A DNA stretch of 64,000 bases from Paracoccus versutus (GCF_000763885.1 NZ_JRKO01000011.1:43221-107220); one strand, 5' to 3'. Counted from the first letter of the stretch, positions 23,093 to 32,954 are shown. The notes: generated by a model not told the origin, from the letters alone. Translations and numbers: made by a program.

Positions 23093-24616
23093 ATGAGCTG
23101 TCCGAAACCCGTCGTCCTTTGCATCCTCGATGGCTGGGGCATTTCCTCGCGCCCCGAACAAAGCGCACCCGACCAGGCCAGGACGCCGAATTTCGACCGG
23201 CTGATGCGCGACTGCCCGCATGGGACGCTGGTGACCTTCGGCCCGGACGTCGGCCTGCCCAAGGGGCAGATGGGCAATTCCGAGGTCGGGCATACCAATA
23301 TCGGCGCCGGCCGCGTCGTCGCCATGGACCTGGGCCAGATCGACCTGGCGATCGAGGACGGCAGCTTCTACGAGAATGCCGCGCTGGGTGAATTCATCCG
23401 CAAGCTCAAGGCCAGCGGCGGCACGGCGCATCTGATGGGCGTCGTCTCGGACGGCGGCGTGCATGGCCATCTCCAGCACGTCATCGCCGCCGCCCGCGCC
23501 GTGGCCGACAAGGGCGTGCCGGTGGTGGTCCATGCCGTCACCGACGGCCGCGACGTGGCACCGACATCGGCCGCGGGCTTCGTCACCGAGCTTCAGCGTG
23601 CCCTGCCCGAGGCCGCCCGCATCGGCACCGTCATCGGCCGCTATTACGCCATGGACCGCGACAACCGCTGGGAGCGCGTCGCACGCGCCTACGGCGCCAT
23701 GGTGCGCGGCGAGGGGCTGCCCGCGCCGGATGCGGCCCAGGCCGTGGCCGATGCCTATGCCCGCGACGAGACGGACGAGTTCATCCAGCCCACAGTGATC
23801 GAGGGCTATGCCGGCGCGCGGGATGGCGACGGCTTCTTCTGCCTCAATTTCCGCGCCGACCGCGCGCGCGAGATCCTGGCCGCCATCGGCCAGCCGGATT
23901 TCGCCGCCTTCGACACCGGCAGGCGGCCGCAATGGGCGGCGCTTCTGGGCATGGTCGATTACTCGGCCAGCCATGACGAATACATGCAGGCCGCCTATCC
24001 CAAGCGGCAGGTGGTCAACACCCTGGGCGCCTGGGTCGCGGCCAAGGGCCTGCGCCAGTTCCGCCTGGCCGAGACCGAGAAATATCCCCATGTCACCTTC
24101 TTCCTGAACGGCGGCAAGGAAACCCCCGAGCCGGGCGAGGACCGTTTCATGCCGGCCAGCCCCAAGGTCGCGACCTATGACCTGGCGCCCGAGATGGCCG
24201 CGCCCGAGGTCAGCGCAAAACTGGTCGAGGCCATCGAGGCGGGCTACGACCTGATCGTGGTGAACTATGCCAACCCGGACATGGTGGGGCATACCGGCAG
24301 CCTGCCCGCCGCCATCCGCGCCTGCGAGGCGGTGGACAAGGGGCTGGGCATGATGCTGGCGGCGCTGGAAAAGGCCGGCGGCGCCGCGGTGGTCATCGCC
24401 GACCACGGCAATTGCGAAACCACCATCGACCCCGAGACCGGCGGCCCGCATACTGCCCACACCACCAACCCGGTTCCGGTGATCGTCTTCAGCGGGCCCG
24501 AGGGCGCGAGCCTGCGGAACGGCCGGCTGGCCGACGTGGCGCCGACGGTGCTGGACCTGATGGGCCTGGACCTGCCGCCCGAGATGACCGGCACCTCGCT
24601 GATCGGGCGGGCATGA
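23093..24616 (+). CDS. gpmI: 2,3-bisphosphoglycerate-independent phosphoglycerate mutase
   Basis: A glycolytic enzyme interconverting 3- and 2-phosphoglycerate, of the alkaline phosphatase superfamily with two Mn ions. 507 residues, the normal length. The N-terminal metal site (VLCILDGWG), the phosphorylated Ser63 in QMGNSEVGH, the DGRDVAPTSA segment and the C-terminal ADHGNCE metal motif are all visible. GAAAGAGGTGAC precedes the ATG. It is coupled by ATGA to the EnvC-like gene, then ctpA and rppH. Confidence 0.97.
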   Translation: MSCPKPVVLCILDGWGISSRPEQSAPDQARTPNFDRLMRDCPHGTLVTFGPDVGLPKGQMGNSEVGHTNIGAGRVVAMDLGQIDLAIEDGSFYENAALGEFIRKLKASGGTAHLMGVVSDGGVHGHLQHVIAAARAVADKGVPVVVHAVTDGRDVAPTSAAGFVTELQRALPEAARIGTVIGRYYAMDRDNRWERVARAYGAMVRGEGLPAPDAAQAVADAYARDETDEFIQPTVIEGYAGARDGDGFFCLNFRADRAREILAAIGQPDFAAFDTGRRPQWAALLGMVDYSASHDEYMQAAYPKRQVVNTLGAWVAAKGLRQFRLAETEKYPHVTFFLNGGKETPEPGEDRFMPASPKVATYDLAPEMAAPEVSAKLVEAIEAGYDLIVVNYANPDMVGHTGSLPAAIRACEAVDKGLGMMLAALEKAGGAAVVIADHGNCETTIDPETGGPHTAHTTNPVPVIVFSGPEGASLRNGRLADVAPTVLDLMGLDLPPEMTGTSLIGRA

Positions 24617-25848
24617 GAGCCAGGCTGTTCTTGCCGGTGCTGGTGGCCCTTGCCATCGGCTCGATGGCCCCGGCGCAGCCGGCGACGCCCGCGCAGGACG
24701 ATTCGCCCCTGGACCTGGCCGCGCAGGAGGCGGCCGAGGCGGCCGACATGCTGCGCGCCGCCGTGGGCCAGCTGGACGAGGCGCTGACCGAGGACGACCA
24801 GGTCGCCTCGCTGACCCGGATGATCCGCGCCTATGAGCAGGGCATGGCCGCGCTGCGCGAGGGTTTGCGCCGTGCCGGCATCCGCGAGCAGGAGATCCGG
24901 GCCGAGTTCGACGCCCGCCGCGAGCGGCTGGGCCGGGTGCTGGGGGTGATGACCTCGATGCAGAAATCGCCCGAGACCGTGCTGCTGCTACATCCCTCGG
25001 GGCCGGAATCCTCGGCCCGCGCGGGGATGATCCTGTCCTCGGTCGCGCCGGGGCTGGAGGCCGAGGCCCGCGACATGCAGCAGAAGCTGGAGGAGATCCG
25101 CGCCGTGCGCGCCATCCAGCTGAACGCCGCGAACACGCTGGCGCAGGGGCTTGGGCAGGTGCAGGAGGCGCGGCGGCTTCTGGCCTCGGCGGTGACGGAC
25201 CGCTCCAGCCTGCCGGTGCGCTTCGGCGAGGATCCCAGGGAACTGACCGCGCTGGTGGAATCGGCCGATACGCTGGACGCCTTCGCCTCGGGCATCGCCG
25301 GGATGGAGCAGGACGTGGGCGCGCCCATGGCCGATTTCGAAGGCGCGCAGGGCAGCCTGCCGCTGCCGGCCCTGGGCCGGGTGCTGCGCCGCTATGACGA
25401 ACCCGATGCCGCGGGGGTGCGCCGGCCGGGCATGGTCATCGCCACCGCGCCCGCCGCGCTGGTCACGTTGCCCTGGCCTGCGACAATCCGCTATCGCGGT
25501 CCGCTGCTTGATTACGGCAATGTGATGATCGTTGAGCCCGCGCGGGGGTATCTGATGATATTCGCCGGTCTGGCGCAGGTCTTCGGCGAGACGGGCGACG
25601 TCCTGACGGCAGGAGAGCCGGTGGGGCTGATGGGCGGGCAAGAGCCGCCCGCGCAGGAGTTCGGCGCCGAATTCGTCGCCGATGCCGCGGCCGGGGGCGG
25701 TGCTGGACAGAGCGAGACACTGTATGTTGAACTTCGCAAGGGCAAGGAAACACTGGACCCGGCAGAGTGGTTCGTGATGAATCCCATTGTCGGAGAGGCC
25801 GCGGACGGGACAAGCCGCAACGCAACCGGGCAGGACGGAGCTGAATGA
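24613..25848 (+). CDS. Murein hydrolase activator EnvC-like (LytM/M23 domain) protein
   Basis: 411 residues with a signal peptide (LFLPVLVALAIGSMAPAQPA), a long helical coiled-coil middle and a C-terminal M23/LytM-like domain (LDYGNVMIVEPARGYLMIFAGLA). The active M23 metal-binding motifs HxxxD and HxH are not seen. That is expected of EnvC-type activators, which switch on amidases during septum splitting instead of cutting peptidoglycan themselves. It sits between gpmI and ctpA with four-base overlaps on both sides, a common alphaproteobacterial order. Confidence 0.85.
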   Translation: MRARLFLPVLVALAIGSMAPAQPATPAQDDSPLDLAAQEAAEAADMLRAAVGQLDEALTEDDQVASLTRMIRAYEQGMAALREGLRRAGIREQEIRAEFDARRERLGRVLGVMTSMQKSPETVLLLHPSGPESSARAGMILSSVAPGLEAEARDMQQKLEEIRAVRAIQLNAANTLAQGLGQVQEARRLLASAVTDRSSLPVRFGEDPRELTALVESADTLDAFASGIAGMEQDVGAPMADFEGAQGSLPLPALGRVLRRYDEPDAAGVRRPGMVIATAPAALVTLPWPATIRYRGPLLDYGNVMIVEPARGYLMIFAGLAQVFGETGDVLTAGEPVGLMGGQEPPAQEFGAEFVADAAAGGGAGQSETLYVELRKGKETLDPAEWFVMNPIVGEAADGTSRNATGQDGAE

Positions 25849-27260
25849 AACATTATCTTCTGGCAGGGGCGATCGGCACGCTTGCGGGCATCACCGTCGC
25901 CACCCAATTCGCCGGCCCGCTGGTCGCGCAGGAATCGGGCAGGAACGCCTCGGTCTATGAGCAGCTGGACCTGTTCGGCAACGTGTTCGAACGGGTGCGC
26001 GCCGATTACGTCGAGCAGGTGGACGACAAGGACCTGATCGAGGCGGCGATCAACGGCATGCTGACCTCGCTCGACCCGCACAGCTCGTTCCTGTCGGCCA
26101 AGGATTACGACGACATGCAGACCCAGACCCGCGGCAGCTTCGGCGGGCTGGGGATCGAGGTCGGGCAGGAGGACGGGCTGGTCAAGGTGATCTCGCCCAT
26201 CGACGACACGCCCGCGGCCGAGGCCGGGGTCAAGGCCGGCGACTACATCACCCATGTGAACGGCGAATCGCTGATGGGCATGAACCTGGACGAGGCGGTC
26301 GAGAAGATGCGCGGCCCCGTCGGGTCCGAGATCAAGATCACCATCCTGCGCGAGGGCGAGAAGGAGCCCTTCGACCTGACCATCACCCGCGACACGATCA
26401 AGCTGACCGTGGTCAAGACCCGCATCGAGGGCCATGCCGTGGTGCTGCGCGTCACCACCTTCAACGACGAGACCTTCTCGACCCTGAAGACCGAGATGGA
26501 CAAGGCGATCAAGGAGGCCGGCGGCATCGACAAGGTGACGGGCTTCGTGCTGGACCTGCGCAACAATCCGGGCGGGCTGCTGAACCAGGCCATCGAGGTC
26601 TCGGACGCCTTCCTCGACAAGGGCGAGATCGTCTCGACCCGCGGCCGCAAGCCCGAGGAAAGCGAGCGCTGGAACGCCAAGCCCGGCGACCTGGCGCAGG
26701 GCAAGCCCATGGTGACGCTGATCAACGGCGGCTCCGCCTCGGCCTCGGAGATCGTCACCGGCGCGCTGCAGGACCATCGCCGCGCCATCGTCGTGGGCAC
26801 CAAGAGCTTCGGCAAGGGCTCGGTGCAGACGGTGATGCCGGTGACCTCGGACAGCGCCATCCGGCTGACCACGGCGCGCTACTACACGCCCTCGGGCCGG
26901 TCGATCCAGTCGCTGGGCATCCAGCCCGACATCATCGTCGAACAGCCCGCGCCCAAGCCCCAGGACGAGGAAGAGGCCGGCCAGCCGCGGACCGATTCGA
27001 AATTCCTGAACTCGGAAGCCGACCTGCGCGGCGCGCTGAACAACGATTCGATCAGCGACGAAGAGCGCAAGCAGATCGAGGAAGAGGCCAAGCAGGTCGA
27101 GGCCACCGCCAAGCTGCGCGAGGAGGATTACCAGCTGGCCTATGCGGTGGACATCCTCAAGGGCCTGGCGGCGGTGGACTATCACGCCCAGGCCGTGCCC
27201 GATGCCGCAAAGCCCGCCGTCACCGGCGAGGATGCGGCCCAGGGGGCGCAGGCGGAATGA
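25845..27260 (+). CDS. ctpA: Carboxy-terminal processing protease CtpA (S41 family)
   Basis: A periplasmic serine protease with a PDZ domain. 471 residues: an N-terminal signal/anchor, the [11 protein letters not shown] segment, a PDZ domain (about 85-165, [20 protein letters not shown]), then the S41 core with the Ser-Lys dyad at Ser299 (GGSASASE) and Lys324 (SFGKGSVQ). A charged Glu/Lys-rich tail follows. It probably trims or degrades periplasmic proteins and cell-wall enzymes, which fits its neighbour, the EnvC-like activator. Confidence 0.95.
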   Translation: MKHYLLAGAIGTLAGITVATQFAGPLVAQESGRNASVYEQLDLFGNVFERVRADYVEQVDDKDLIEAAINGMLTSLDPHSSFLSAKDYDDMQTQTRGSFGGLGIEVGQEDGLVKVISPIDDTPAAEAGVKAGDYITHVNGESLMGMNLDEAVEKMRGPVGSEIKITILREGEKEPFDLTITRDTIKLTVVKTRIEGHAVVLRVTTFNDETFSTLKTEMDKAIKEAGGIDKVTGFVLDLRNNPGGLLNQAIEVSDAFLDKGEIVSTRGRKPEESERWNAKPGDLAQGKPMVTLINGGSASASEIVTGALQDHRRAIVVGTKSFGKGSVQTVMPVTSDSAIRLTTARYYTPSGRSIQSLGIQPDIIVEQPAPKPQDEEEAGQPRTDSKFLNSEADLRGALNNDSISDEERKQIEEEAKQVEATAKLREEDYQLAYAVDILKGLAAVDYHAQAVPDAAKPAVTGEDAAQGAQAE

Positions 27261-27748
27261 GCGCGGACCTGCTGGGCCCCTCGGGCCTGCCCTATCGCCC
27301 CTGCGCGGGGGTGGTGCTGATCAACCCGGCGGGGCTGGTCTTTGCCGGGCAGCGCATCGACAACCCCGGCCCGGCCTGGCAGATGCCGCAGGGCGGCATC
27401 GACCAGGGCGAGACCCCGCGCCAGGCGGCGCTGCGCGAGTTGGTCGAGGAGACCGGCGTCACCACCGACCTGGTCGACGTGCTGATGGAAACGCCCGGCT
27501 GGGTGACTTATGACCTGCCGCCCGAGCTGCTGGGCAAGGTCTGGAAGGGCCGCTATGGCGGGCAAAAGCAGAAATGGTTCGCCATGCGCTTCCTGGGCGA
27601 GGATGAGGTGGTGCGGATCGCCACCGCGCATCCCGAGTTCGAGCGCTGGCAATGGATGCGGGCGGCCGATCTGATCGACGGCATCGTGCCCTTCAAGCGC
27701 GATGTCTATGCCCAGGTTCTGGGCGATTTCCGCGAGATCCTGGCCTGA
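27257..27748 (+). CDS. rppH: RNA pyrophosphohydrolase RppH (Nudix)
   Basis: RppH removes pyrophosphate from the 5' end of triphosphorylated RNA, starting mRNA decay. 163 residues with the Nudix box [17 protein letters not shown] followed by VEETGV, complete with the REx2EE core. [11 protein letters not shown] and WQMPQGG are typical of the RppH subgroup. It overlaps ctpA by ATGA and ends the gpmI-envC-ctpA-rppH unit. Confidence 0.95.
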   Translation: MSADLLGPSGLPYRPCAGVVLINPAGLVFAGQRIDNPGPAWQMPQGGIDQGETPRQAALRELVEETGVTTDLVDVLMETPGWVTYDLPPELLGKVWKGRYGGQKQKWFAMRFLGEDEVVRIATAHPEFERWQWMRAADLIDGIVPFKRDVYAQVLGDFREILA

Positions 27749-27779
27749 ACGGCCCGCGCCGCGCCGGGTGGCGCGGGCG

Positions 27780-27809
27780 GCATGGGTATTTGGGCAACGG
27801 AGAAATGCG
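27780..27809 (+). repeat. Single copy of the dispersed GGGTATTT repeat
   Basis: GCATGGGTATTTGGGC followed by AACGGAGAAATGCG matches the arms of the inverted repeat at 22914. It lies 31 bases after rppH, directly before the terminator stem. Confidence 0.85.
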
Positions 27810-27810
27810 C

Positions 27811-27837
27811 AAGGGCGGCTTTCGGGGCCGCCCTTTT
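27811..27837. terminator. Terminator between convergent rppH and the lytic transglycosylase gene
   Basis: AAGGGCGGC, loop TTTCGGG, GCCGCCCTTTT forms a 9-bp stem followed by T on the plus strand. On the minus strand the A-rich 5' side becomes TT, so it can serve both genes. Confidence 0.85.
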
Positions 27838-27840
27838 GCC

Positions 27841-29091
27841 TTAGCTGCGCAGCATGGCCAGCAGGCGGGTGTCGGCATAGCCGTCGGGCGTCACGCCGCG
27901 CGAGCGCTGGAAGGCCCTGATCGCCTCGGCCGACTGGCTGCCGAGCTTACCGTCCACGCCGCCGGTGTCGAAGCCGCGGGCCATCAGCAGGCGCTGGATC
28001 TCGGCCTTTTCGCTGTTCGACAGCGTGCGGTCGCCGCGCGGCCAGCTGCCCTGGATGCCACGGCGGCCGGCGATGGCCTCGCCCAGATAGGCCACGCCGA
28101 GGGCGTAGCTGTCCGAGGCGTTGTATTTCAGGATGGCGCGGAAGTTCTCGGTGATCAGGAAGGCCGGGCCCCGCGACCCGGCCGGCGCCAGGATCGAGCC
28201 CGAGGGCACCGGCGCCCCGCTGATCGTGCGCACGCCCATCGCCGCCCATTGGCTGCCCGAATGCTGCACCGATTTGCCGGCCTGGTTGAAGTCGAAGCCC
28301 GGCGGCAGGATCACCTCGGTCCCCCAGGGCTGGCCGGGGCGCCAGCCGTTCTGGCGCAGGTAGCTGGCGGTCGAGGCCAGCGCGTCGGTCGGGTCGTCCG
28401 ACCAGATGTCGCGGCGGCCGTCGCCGTTGAAGTCCACGGCATGGCCGAGGAAGGACGAGGGCATGAACTGCGTATGCCCCATGGCGCCGGCCCAGCTGCC
28501 GACCATATGGGCGCTGTCCACGTCGCCCGACTGGATGATGCGCAAGGCCGCCACCAGCTCGCCGGCGAAGAATTCGCCGCGCCTTCCGTCATAGGCCAGC
28601 GTCGCCAGCGCCGGGACGATCTGCGTATTGCCGCGGTTGGCGCCGAAATTGGATTCCATGCCCCAGACGGCCAGCACGATCTCGCGCGGGACGCCGTAGC
28701 GCGCCTCGATGGCCGAAAGCGTGCTTGCATATTGCGCAGCCTTGGACCGGCCGGTCGCGCCGCGCGTGCCGATGGCGCCGTCGAGATAGTCCCAGATCGG
28801 CTTGGTGAATTCGCTCTGCTTGCGGTCCAGCGCGACGATGCTGGGCTGGTAATGCGCCCCGGCCATGGCCCGGTCGAAGGTCGCGGGCGAGACGCCCGAG
28901 GCCAGCGCGCGCGGGCGGAAGCTTTGCACCCAGTTCTGGAAACCGGCCTCGGAGCCCTGCCCCCCGGCCGTGGGCAGCCCGCCGAAATGGCCGCCGGCGG
29001 CGCCCGGTCCCTGGTTCAGCGACACGCCGCAGCCGGCCAGCGTGCCGATCAGGATGGCCATGGTCGCGATGCGCGAGATGCGTCTGGTCAT
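27841..29091 (-). CDS. Lytic murein transglycosylase, MltB type, with C-terminal peptidoglycan-binding domain
   Basis: 416 residues. It starts with a lipoprotein signal (ILIGTLAGCGVS, lipobox Cys21), so it should be anchored to the outer membrane. The catalytic domain shows the MltB pattern with Glu in WGMESNFGAN, then SGDVDSAHMVGSWAGAMGHTQ and MPSSF. The C-terminal 60 residues form a PG_binding_1 domain (LMARGFDTGGVDGKLGSQS). It cleaves glycan strands to anhydro-muropeptides. It is convergent with rppH. Confidence 0.94.
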   Translation of the reverse strand: MTRRISRIATMAILIGTLAGCGVSLNQGPGAAGGHFGGLPTAGGQGSEAGFQNWVQSFRPRALASGVSPATFDRAMAGAHYQPSIVALDRKQSEFTKPIWDYLDGAIGTRGATGRSKAAQYASTLSAIEARYGVPREIVLAVWGMESNFGANRGNTQIVPALATLAYDGRRGEFFAGELVAALRIIQSGDVDSAHMVGSWAGAMGHTQFMPSSFLGHAVDFNGDGRRDIWSDDPTDALASTASYLRQNGWRPGQPWGTEVILPPGFDFNQAGKSVQHSGSQWAAMGVRTISGAPVPSGSILAPAGSRGPAFLITENFRAILKYNASDSYALGVAYLGEAIAGRRGIQGSWPRGDRTLSNSEKAEIQRLLMARGFDTGGVDGKLGSQSAEAIRAFQRSRGVTPDGYADTRLLAMLRS

Positions 29092-29176
29092 TCTGCCTGT
29101 CCGTTCCGTGTTCTTGTTCTGCCTGCTCTGCTCGCAGCCAGTCTAGCCCAGGCCGGCGCGGCTGGATAGGGGCGGA

Positions 29177-29491
29177 TCAGCCCTGCTCGTCCCAGAGCGG
29201 CTCCATCTGCGCCACGATCACCGCGTTCTCGGCCAGCGCGCGGTCCATCAGGGCGCGCTCTTCGTCGGGGATTTCGTGGCCCTCGGCCAGGCGTTCGTCG
29301 ATGCTGCCGTGGCCGGTGACTTCCAGCGGCGCAAGGCCGGCCTGCTTCAGGATGGCGACGGTCTCGCGCACCGCCTCGTCCTCGGTCGTGCCGGCGGCGT
29401 AGCAGACCAGCGCCGCGCCGGTGGCGCCCTGCGGCAGGCCGTCGTCGGTGGCGCGGCCGACCTGGACCAGAAGCGTATAGACCTGTTGCAT
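29177..29491 (-). CDS. Conserved hypothetical protein (104 residues)
   Basis: A soluble, acidic 104-residue protein starting MQQVYTLLVQVGRATDDGLP, with GATGAALVCYAAGTTEDEAV in the middle and an acidic C-terminal helix. No motif or family name was recognised. The start at 29491 has GAAGGAAAAGCC upstream. It lies between the transglycosylase (same strand) and the divergent YbaK gene. Confidence 0.75.
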   Translation of the reverse strand: MQQVYTLLVQVGRATDDGLPQGATGAALVCYAAGTTEDEAVRETVAILKQAGLAPLEVTGHGSIDERLAEGHEIPDEERALMDRALAENAVIVAQMEPLWDEQG

Positions 29492-29547
29492 GGCTTTTCC
29501 TTCGTCGCGATTTGCCGTCATATCGCCCGAAACGGACGGAGGTGACA

Positions 29548-30018
29548 ATGAGCAAGAGCTTGCGACGGGTGCGATCGGCGCTGGAGGCGGCGGGCCTTGC
29601 CGCCCGGATCCACGAGACCGACGACAGCGCCCGCACCGCCGCGGGCGCGGCGGCGGCGGTCGGCTGCGCGCTGGACCAGATCGCCAAGTCGATCATCTTC
29701 CGCGGCGAGGAAAGCGGCCATGTCGTGCTGTTCCTGACTGCGGGCGGCAATCGCGTCGATCCGGCCAAGGCGACCGAGGTGGCCGGGCAAAGGCTGGGCA
29801 AGGCCGATGCCGAACTGATCCGGGCCGAGACCGGCTTTGCCATCGGCGGCGTGGCCCCGGTCGGGCATCTGCGGCAGATCGAGGCCTGGCTGGACCCGCG
29901 CCTGCTGGATTTCGACCTGGTCTGGGCGGCGGCGGGCACGCCGCGCCATGTCTTTGCCATCGCGCCGGCCGACCTGCTCCGTCTCACCGGCGCGAAGGCG
30001 GCGGATTTCACCGCCTGA
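29548..30018 (+). CDS. YbaK/EbsC-type aminoacyl-tRNA deacylase
   Basis: 156 residues of the YbaK / ProX fold, which hydrolyses mischarged aminoacyl-tRNAs, typically Cys-tRNA(Pro). Family features are CALDQIAKSIIFR with the conserved Lys, VVLFLTAGGNRVDPAK, and the GFAIGGVAPVGH loop. GGAGGTGAC directly precedes the ATG at 29548; the upstream in-frame ATG at 29512 is unlikely. It is followed by a GC-rich hairpin and the convergent GlsB-like gene. Confidence 0.88.
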   Translation: MSKSLRRVRSALEAAGLAARIHETDDSARTAAGAAAAVGCALDQIAKSIIFRGEESGHVVLFLTAGGNRVDPAKATEVAGQRLGKADAELIRAETGFAIGGVAPVGHLRQIEAWLDPRLLDFDLVWAAAGTPRHVFAIAPADLLRLTGAKAADFTA

Positions 30019-30052
30019 CGGGAAGGGGCGGGAAGACCCCCGCCCGGTTCCG

Positions 30053-30304
30053 CTATCCGGCCACCGCACGATAGAGCCAGATCAGGATCACCGCCCCGAT
30101 CAGCCCGGCGACCCCCTGCGCCAGCCAACTGCCGGCCTGGGCGTTCAGCCCGACCAGACCCAGAAGCGCATTGCCGACGATGGCGCCGACGATGCCCAGG
30201 ATGACGTTGAGGATGATCCCCGTATCCGCCTTCATGATGCTGCTGGCGATCCAGCCCGCAAGACCGCCGACGATGATCGCGGCCAGCCAACCCAAACCCT
30301 GCAT
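30053..30304 (-). CDS. GlsB/YeaQ/YmgE family (transglycosylase-associated) membrane protein
   Basis: 83 residues, almost entirely three hydrophobic segments with the glycine-rich pattern GLAGWIASSIMK ... ILGIVGAIVGNALLG ... GLIGAVILIWLYR. These are small stress-linked inner-membrane proteins of unknown mechanism. It stands alone with its own short leader. Confidence 0.9.
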   Translation of the reverse strand: MQGLGWLAAIIVGGLAGWIASSIMKADTGIILNVILGIVGAIVGNALLGLVGLNAQAGSWLAQGVAGLIGAVILIWLYRAVAG

Positions 30305-30410
30305 GTGAAACTCCGCTTTCAGGACATTCGTGCGGGTTGAACGCAGCGGCGGCGCTTGGGTTTCACGCCGGGCTCACGCAAGGGCGAGCCCGGTGCAGGG
30401 GCGCAACGGT

Positions 30411-31235
30411 TCAGTCGCGCAGAAGCTCGTTGATCGAGGTCTTGGAGCGGGTCTGCGCATCGACCCGCTTGACGATCACCGCGCAATAGAGGTTCACGCC
30501 GTTCTTCGACGGCATCGAGCCGGCGACGACCACCGAACCCGCCGGAACCTCGCCATACATCACCTCGCCGGTCTCGCGGTCGACGATCTTGGTGGACTTG
30601 CCGATGAAGACGCCCATGCCGAGGACCGAGCCCTCGCGCACGATGCAGCCCTCGACCACCTCGGACCGCGCGCCGATGAAGCAATTGTCCTCGATGATGG
30701 TCGGGCCGGCCTGCATCGGCTCCAGCACGCCGCCGATGCCGACGCCGCCCGACAGGTGCACGTTCTTGCCGATCTGCGCGCAGGAGCCGACGGTGGCCCA
30801 GGTATCGACCATCGTGCCCTCGTCGACATAGGCGCCCAGGTTGACGAAGCTGGGCATCAGCACCACGCCCTTGGCGATATAGGCCGAGCGGCGCACGACG
30901 CAGTTCGGCACCGCACGGAAACCGGCGACCTTCCATTGCGCCTCGCCCCAATGGGCGAACTTGCTGTCCACCTTGTCCCACCAGGTGCCGCCCTGCGGCC
31001 CGCCCGTCTGGACCTCCATGTCCTTCAGGCGAAAGCCCAGCAGCACGGCCTTTTTCGCCCATTGGTTGACGTGCCAGTCGCTGCCGCGCTTTTCGGCGAC
31101 GCGCAGCTCGCCCTTGTCCAGCGCCTCCAGCGTGGCCTCGACGGCATCGCGGACCTCGCCCCTGGTGGCGGGGGTGATCTGGTCGCGGATCTCCCAGGCG
31201 GATTCGATGGCGGCTTCAAGGGCGTCATTCGACAT
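30411..31235 (-). CDS. dapD: 2,3,4,5-tetrahydropyridine-2,6-dicarboxylate N-succinyltransferase
   Basis: DapD succinylates tetrahydrodipicolinate in the lysine/diaminopimelate pathway. 274 residues with the left-handed beta-helix hexapeptide repeats (for example [32 protein letters not shown]) and the C-terminal [12 protein letters not shown]. An Arg-rich in-frame extension to 31301 has no ribosome-binding site; GAGAGGCCAGACC precedes the chosen ATG. It diverges from the LOG-family gene. Confidence 0.97.
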   Translation of the reverse strand: MSNDALEAAIESAWEIRDQITPATRGEVRDAVEATLEALDKGELRVAEKRGSDWHVNQWAKKAVLLGFRLKDMEVQTGGPQGGTWWDKVDSKFAHWGEAQWKVAGFRAVPNCVVRRSAYIAKGVVLMPSFVNLGAYVDEGTMVDTWATVGSCAQIGKNVHLSGGVGIGGVLEPMQAGPTIIEDNCFIGARSEVVEGCIVREGSVLGMGVFIGKSTKIVDRETGEVMYGEVPAGSVVVAGSMPSKNGVNLYCAVIVKRVDAQTRSKTSINELLRD

Positions 31236-31327
31236 GGTCTGGCCTCTCAACGGTGGAAACTCTTGCCCAAGGGCTATAAGCCGAGGGGTGCGGCCGCGCA
31301 ATGCGGCGGTTTCGGCCAGAGGATTGG

Positions 31328-32155
31328 ATGACAGAACTTGACGAGCGCAGCCACCCGTTCCGCGACAGCCATCAGGACGTGGCGGTGGCGCAGACCACGC
31401 CCGACACGGCCCAGACCCGCGCGCCGGCCTATCGGCTGGCCTTCACCGACACCGAATTCCTGCTGCGCGAAGAGCTGCGCCCGGTGCGGCTGCAGCTTGA
31501 ACTGCTGAAGCCGCAGATGATCATGGATGCGCGCGGCATCCGCTCGACCGTGGTGATGTTCGGCGGCGCCCGCATCCCCTCGCCCGAGCGGCGCGAGGGC
31601 GCGCGCACGCCGGTCCTGGCGGCGCTGTCGCATTACTATGACGAGGCGCGGCGCTTTGCCCGGCTGATGACCGAGCGCAGCCTGAAAAGCTATGGCGCCG
31701 AGAACGTGATCTGCACCGGCGGCGGGCCGGGGGTGATGGAGGCGGGCAACCTGGGCGCGCACGAGGCCGGCGGCGCCTCGATCGGGCTGTCCATCGTGCT
31801 GCCGCACGAACAGACGCCGAATGCCTATGTGACCCCGGACCTGTGCTTCAACTTCCACTATTTCGCCATCCGCAAGATGCATTTCCTGATGCGGGCCAAG
31901 GCGGTCACGGTGTTTCCGGGCGGCTTCGGCACCATGGACGAGATGTTCGAGGCGCTGACCCTGATCCAGACCGGCCGCATGAGGCGGGTGCCCTTCATCC
32001 TGTTCGGGCCGGAATTCTGGCACAAGGTCATCAACTGGCAGGCGCTGGCCGAGGCCGGCACCATCAGCCCCGAGGACCTGGAGCTGATCAGCTTCGTCGA
32101 AAGCGCCGACGAGGCGGTCGAGATCATCGACAACTGGGTCGTGCCCTGCCCCTGA
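31328..32155 (+). CDS. LOG family protein (TIGR00730, nucleotide 5'-monophosphate nucleosidase type)
   Basis: 275 residues with the Rossmann-like LOG signature: [14 protein letters not shown] and [15 protein letters not shown], holding the catalytic Arg/Glu motif. Family members cleave nucleoside monophosphates or activate cytokinins; in this long subtype nucleotide degradation is more likely. The start at 31328 has GAGGATTGG upstream; an ATG at 31301 adds nine residues. A hairpin spans its stop codon. Confidence 0.88.
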   Translation: MTELDERSHPFRDSHQDVAVAQTTPDTAQTRAPAYRLAFTDTEFLLREELRPVRLQLELLKPQMIMDARGIRSTVVMFGGARIPSPERREGARTPVLAALSHYYDEARRFARLMTERSLKSYGAENVICTGGGPGVMEAGNLGAHEAGGASIGLSIVLPHEQTPNAYVTPDLCFNFHYFAIRKMHFLMRAKAVTVFPGGFGTMDEMFEALTLIQTGRMRRVPFILFGPEFWHKVINWQALAEAGTISPEDLELISFVESADEAVEIIDNWVVPCP

Positions 32156-32166
32156 AACGGGGCAGG
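32145..32166 (+). terminator. GC hairpin overlapping the LOG gene stop codon
   Basis: CCTGCCCC, loop TGAAAC, GGGGCAGG is a perfect 8-bp stem whose loop contains the TGA stop. There is no T-tract, so it may be a 3'-end stabiliser, not a terminator. Confidence 0.45.
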
Positions 32167-32311
32167 CGCCGGCCGGGCCCAGATCCTGGGCACCCGGCTT
32201 CGCGCAGCTTTGGGCGCTGAATGGCCGGTCATGCAGCCGATCATGCGCGGTCGCGTTCCGCTGGTTGCTTCGTTTCGCTGGCTTCTTCGTTCCGCTAGCT
32301 GCTTCGTTCCG

Positions 32312-32375
32312 TCGGCCCCTTCTTCCGCCGGCCCCTTCTTCGGTCGGCCCCTTCTTCCGCCGGCCCCTTCTTCGG
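32312..32375. repeat. Two perfect 32-bp tandem repeats, each of two near-identical 16-mers
   Basis: TCGGCCCCTTCTTCCG + CCGGCCCCTTCTTCGG occurs twice in a row without change (32312-32343, 32344-32375). Degenerate relatives (CTTCGTTCCG, GGCCGCTTTCCG) extend on both sides. Confidence 0.92.
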
Positions 32376-32461
32376 TCGGATGCCCTTTCAGGCCGCTTTC
32401 CGTTCAGGCCACCTTTCCGACCCGGCGGCCTTTACTTCGGTCACAGGCCTTTGGGGGTCGC

Positions 32462-32628
32462 GGCCGAGGCTGTGTGAAAACTCCAATTCTGAAAATTCAC
32501 GAAGAACAGTTTCCTTAGAAATACATTCACGGCGGCCCGCCTTAGAACAAAGTCTCTCCGCAATGCCAGCAGGCGGACATTGTTCCGTGCCCGACCATGC
32601 TCGACTGAATTTCCACACAGCCTCGGCC
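32462..32628. mobile_element. MITE-like element with 19-bp terminal inverted repeats, no transposase
   Basis: GGCCGAGGCTGTGTGAAAA (32462-32480) is repeated inverted at 32610-32628 with one mismatch. The 129 bases between are visibly richer in A and T than their surroundings and carry no full-length ORF. The ends resemble inverted repeats of known insertion sequences (GGCTGTGTGAAAA type). The outer GGCC could be part of the ends or a target duplication. It is inserted in the middle of the pyrimidine-rich repeat field. Confidence 0.75.
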
Positions 32629-32954
32629 CATTTCGGTCACGGACCTTTCCGGTCACGGGCCCTTTCCATTCAGGCCCCCTTACCGGTGCAGGGCACCATC
32701 CTTCGGGGCCTTTATATCCTTCGGGGGCCTTTCGTCCGAGGGCCACAACAATGACTGCGGATCTTTCGTAGGGCACCTTTCCCGCTCAACCGCTTTTCGT
32801 TCGGGCCTTCCCGCTCAGGCGCTTTTTTCGTTCGGCAGCCTTTCCCGCCCCGGCGCCGCCACGCGCTACGGCCCCAGGTCGCCGGAGCGTCGCCGCGGAT
32901 CGCATCGCACCGGGGCAGGCATCACGACGCCAGCATGTCGGACAGCCGGGGCAG

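Noticed and set aside
32388..32754. Open frames of 76-124 codons across the repeat island
   Set aside because: They run through the MITE ends and low-complexity repeats on both strands and look like no protein.
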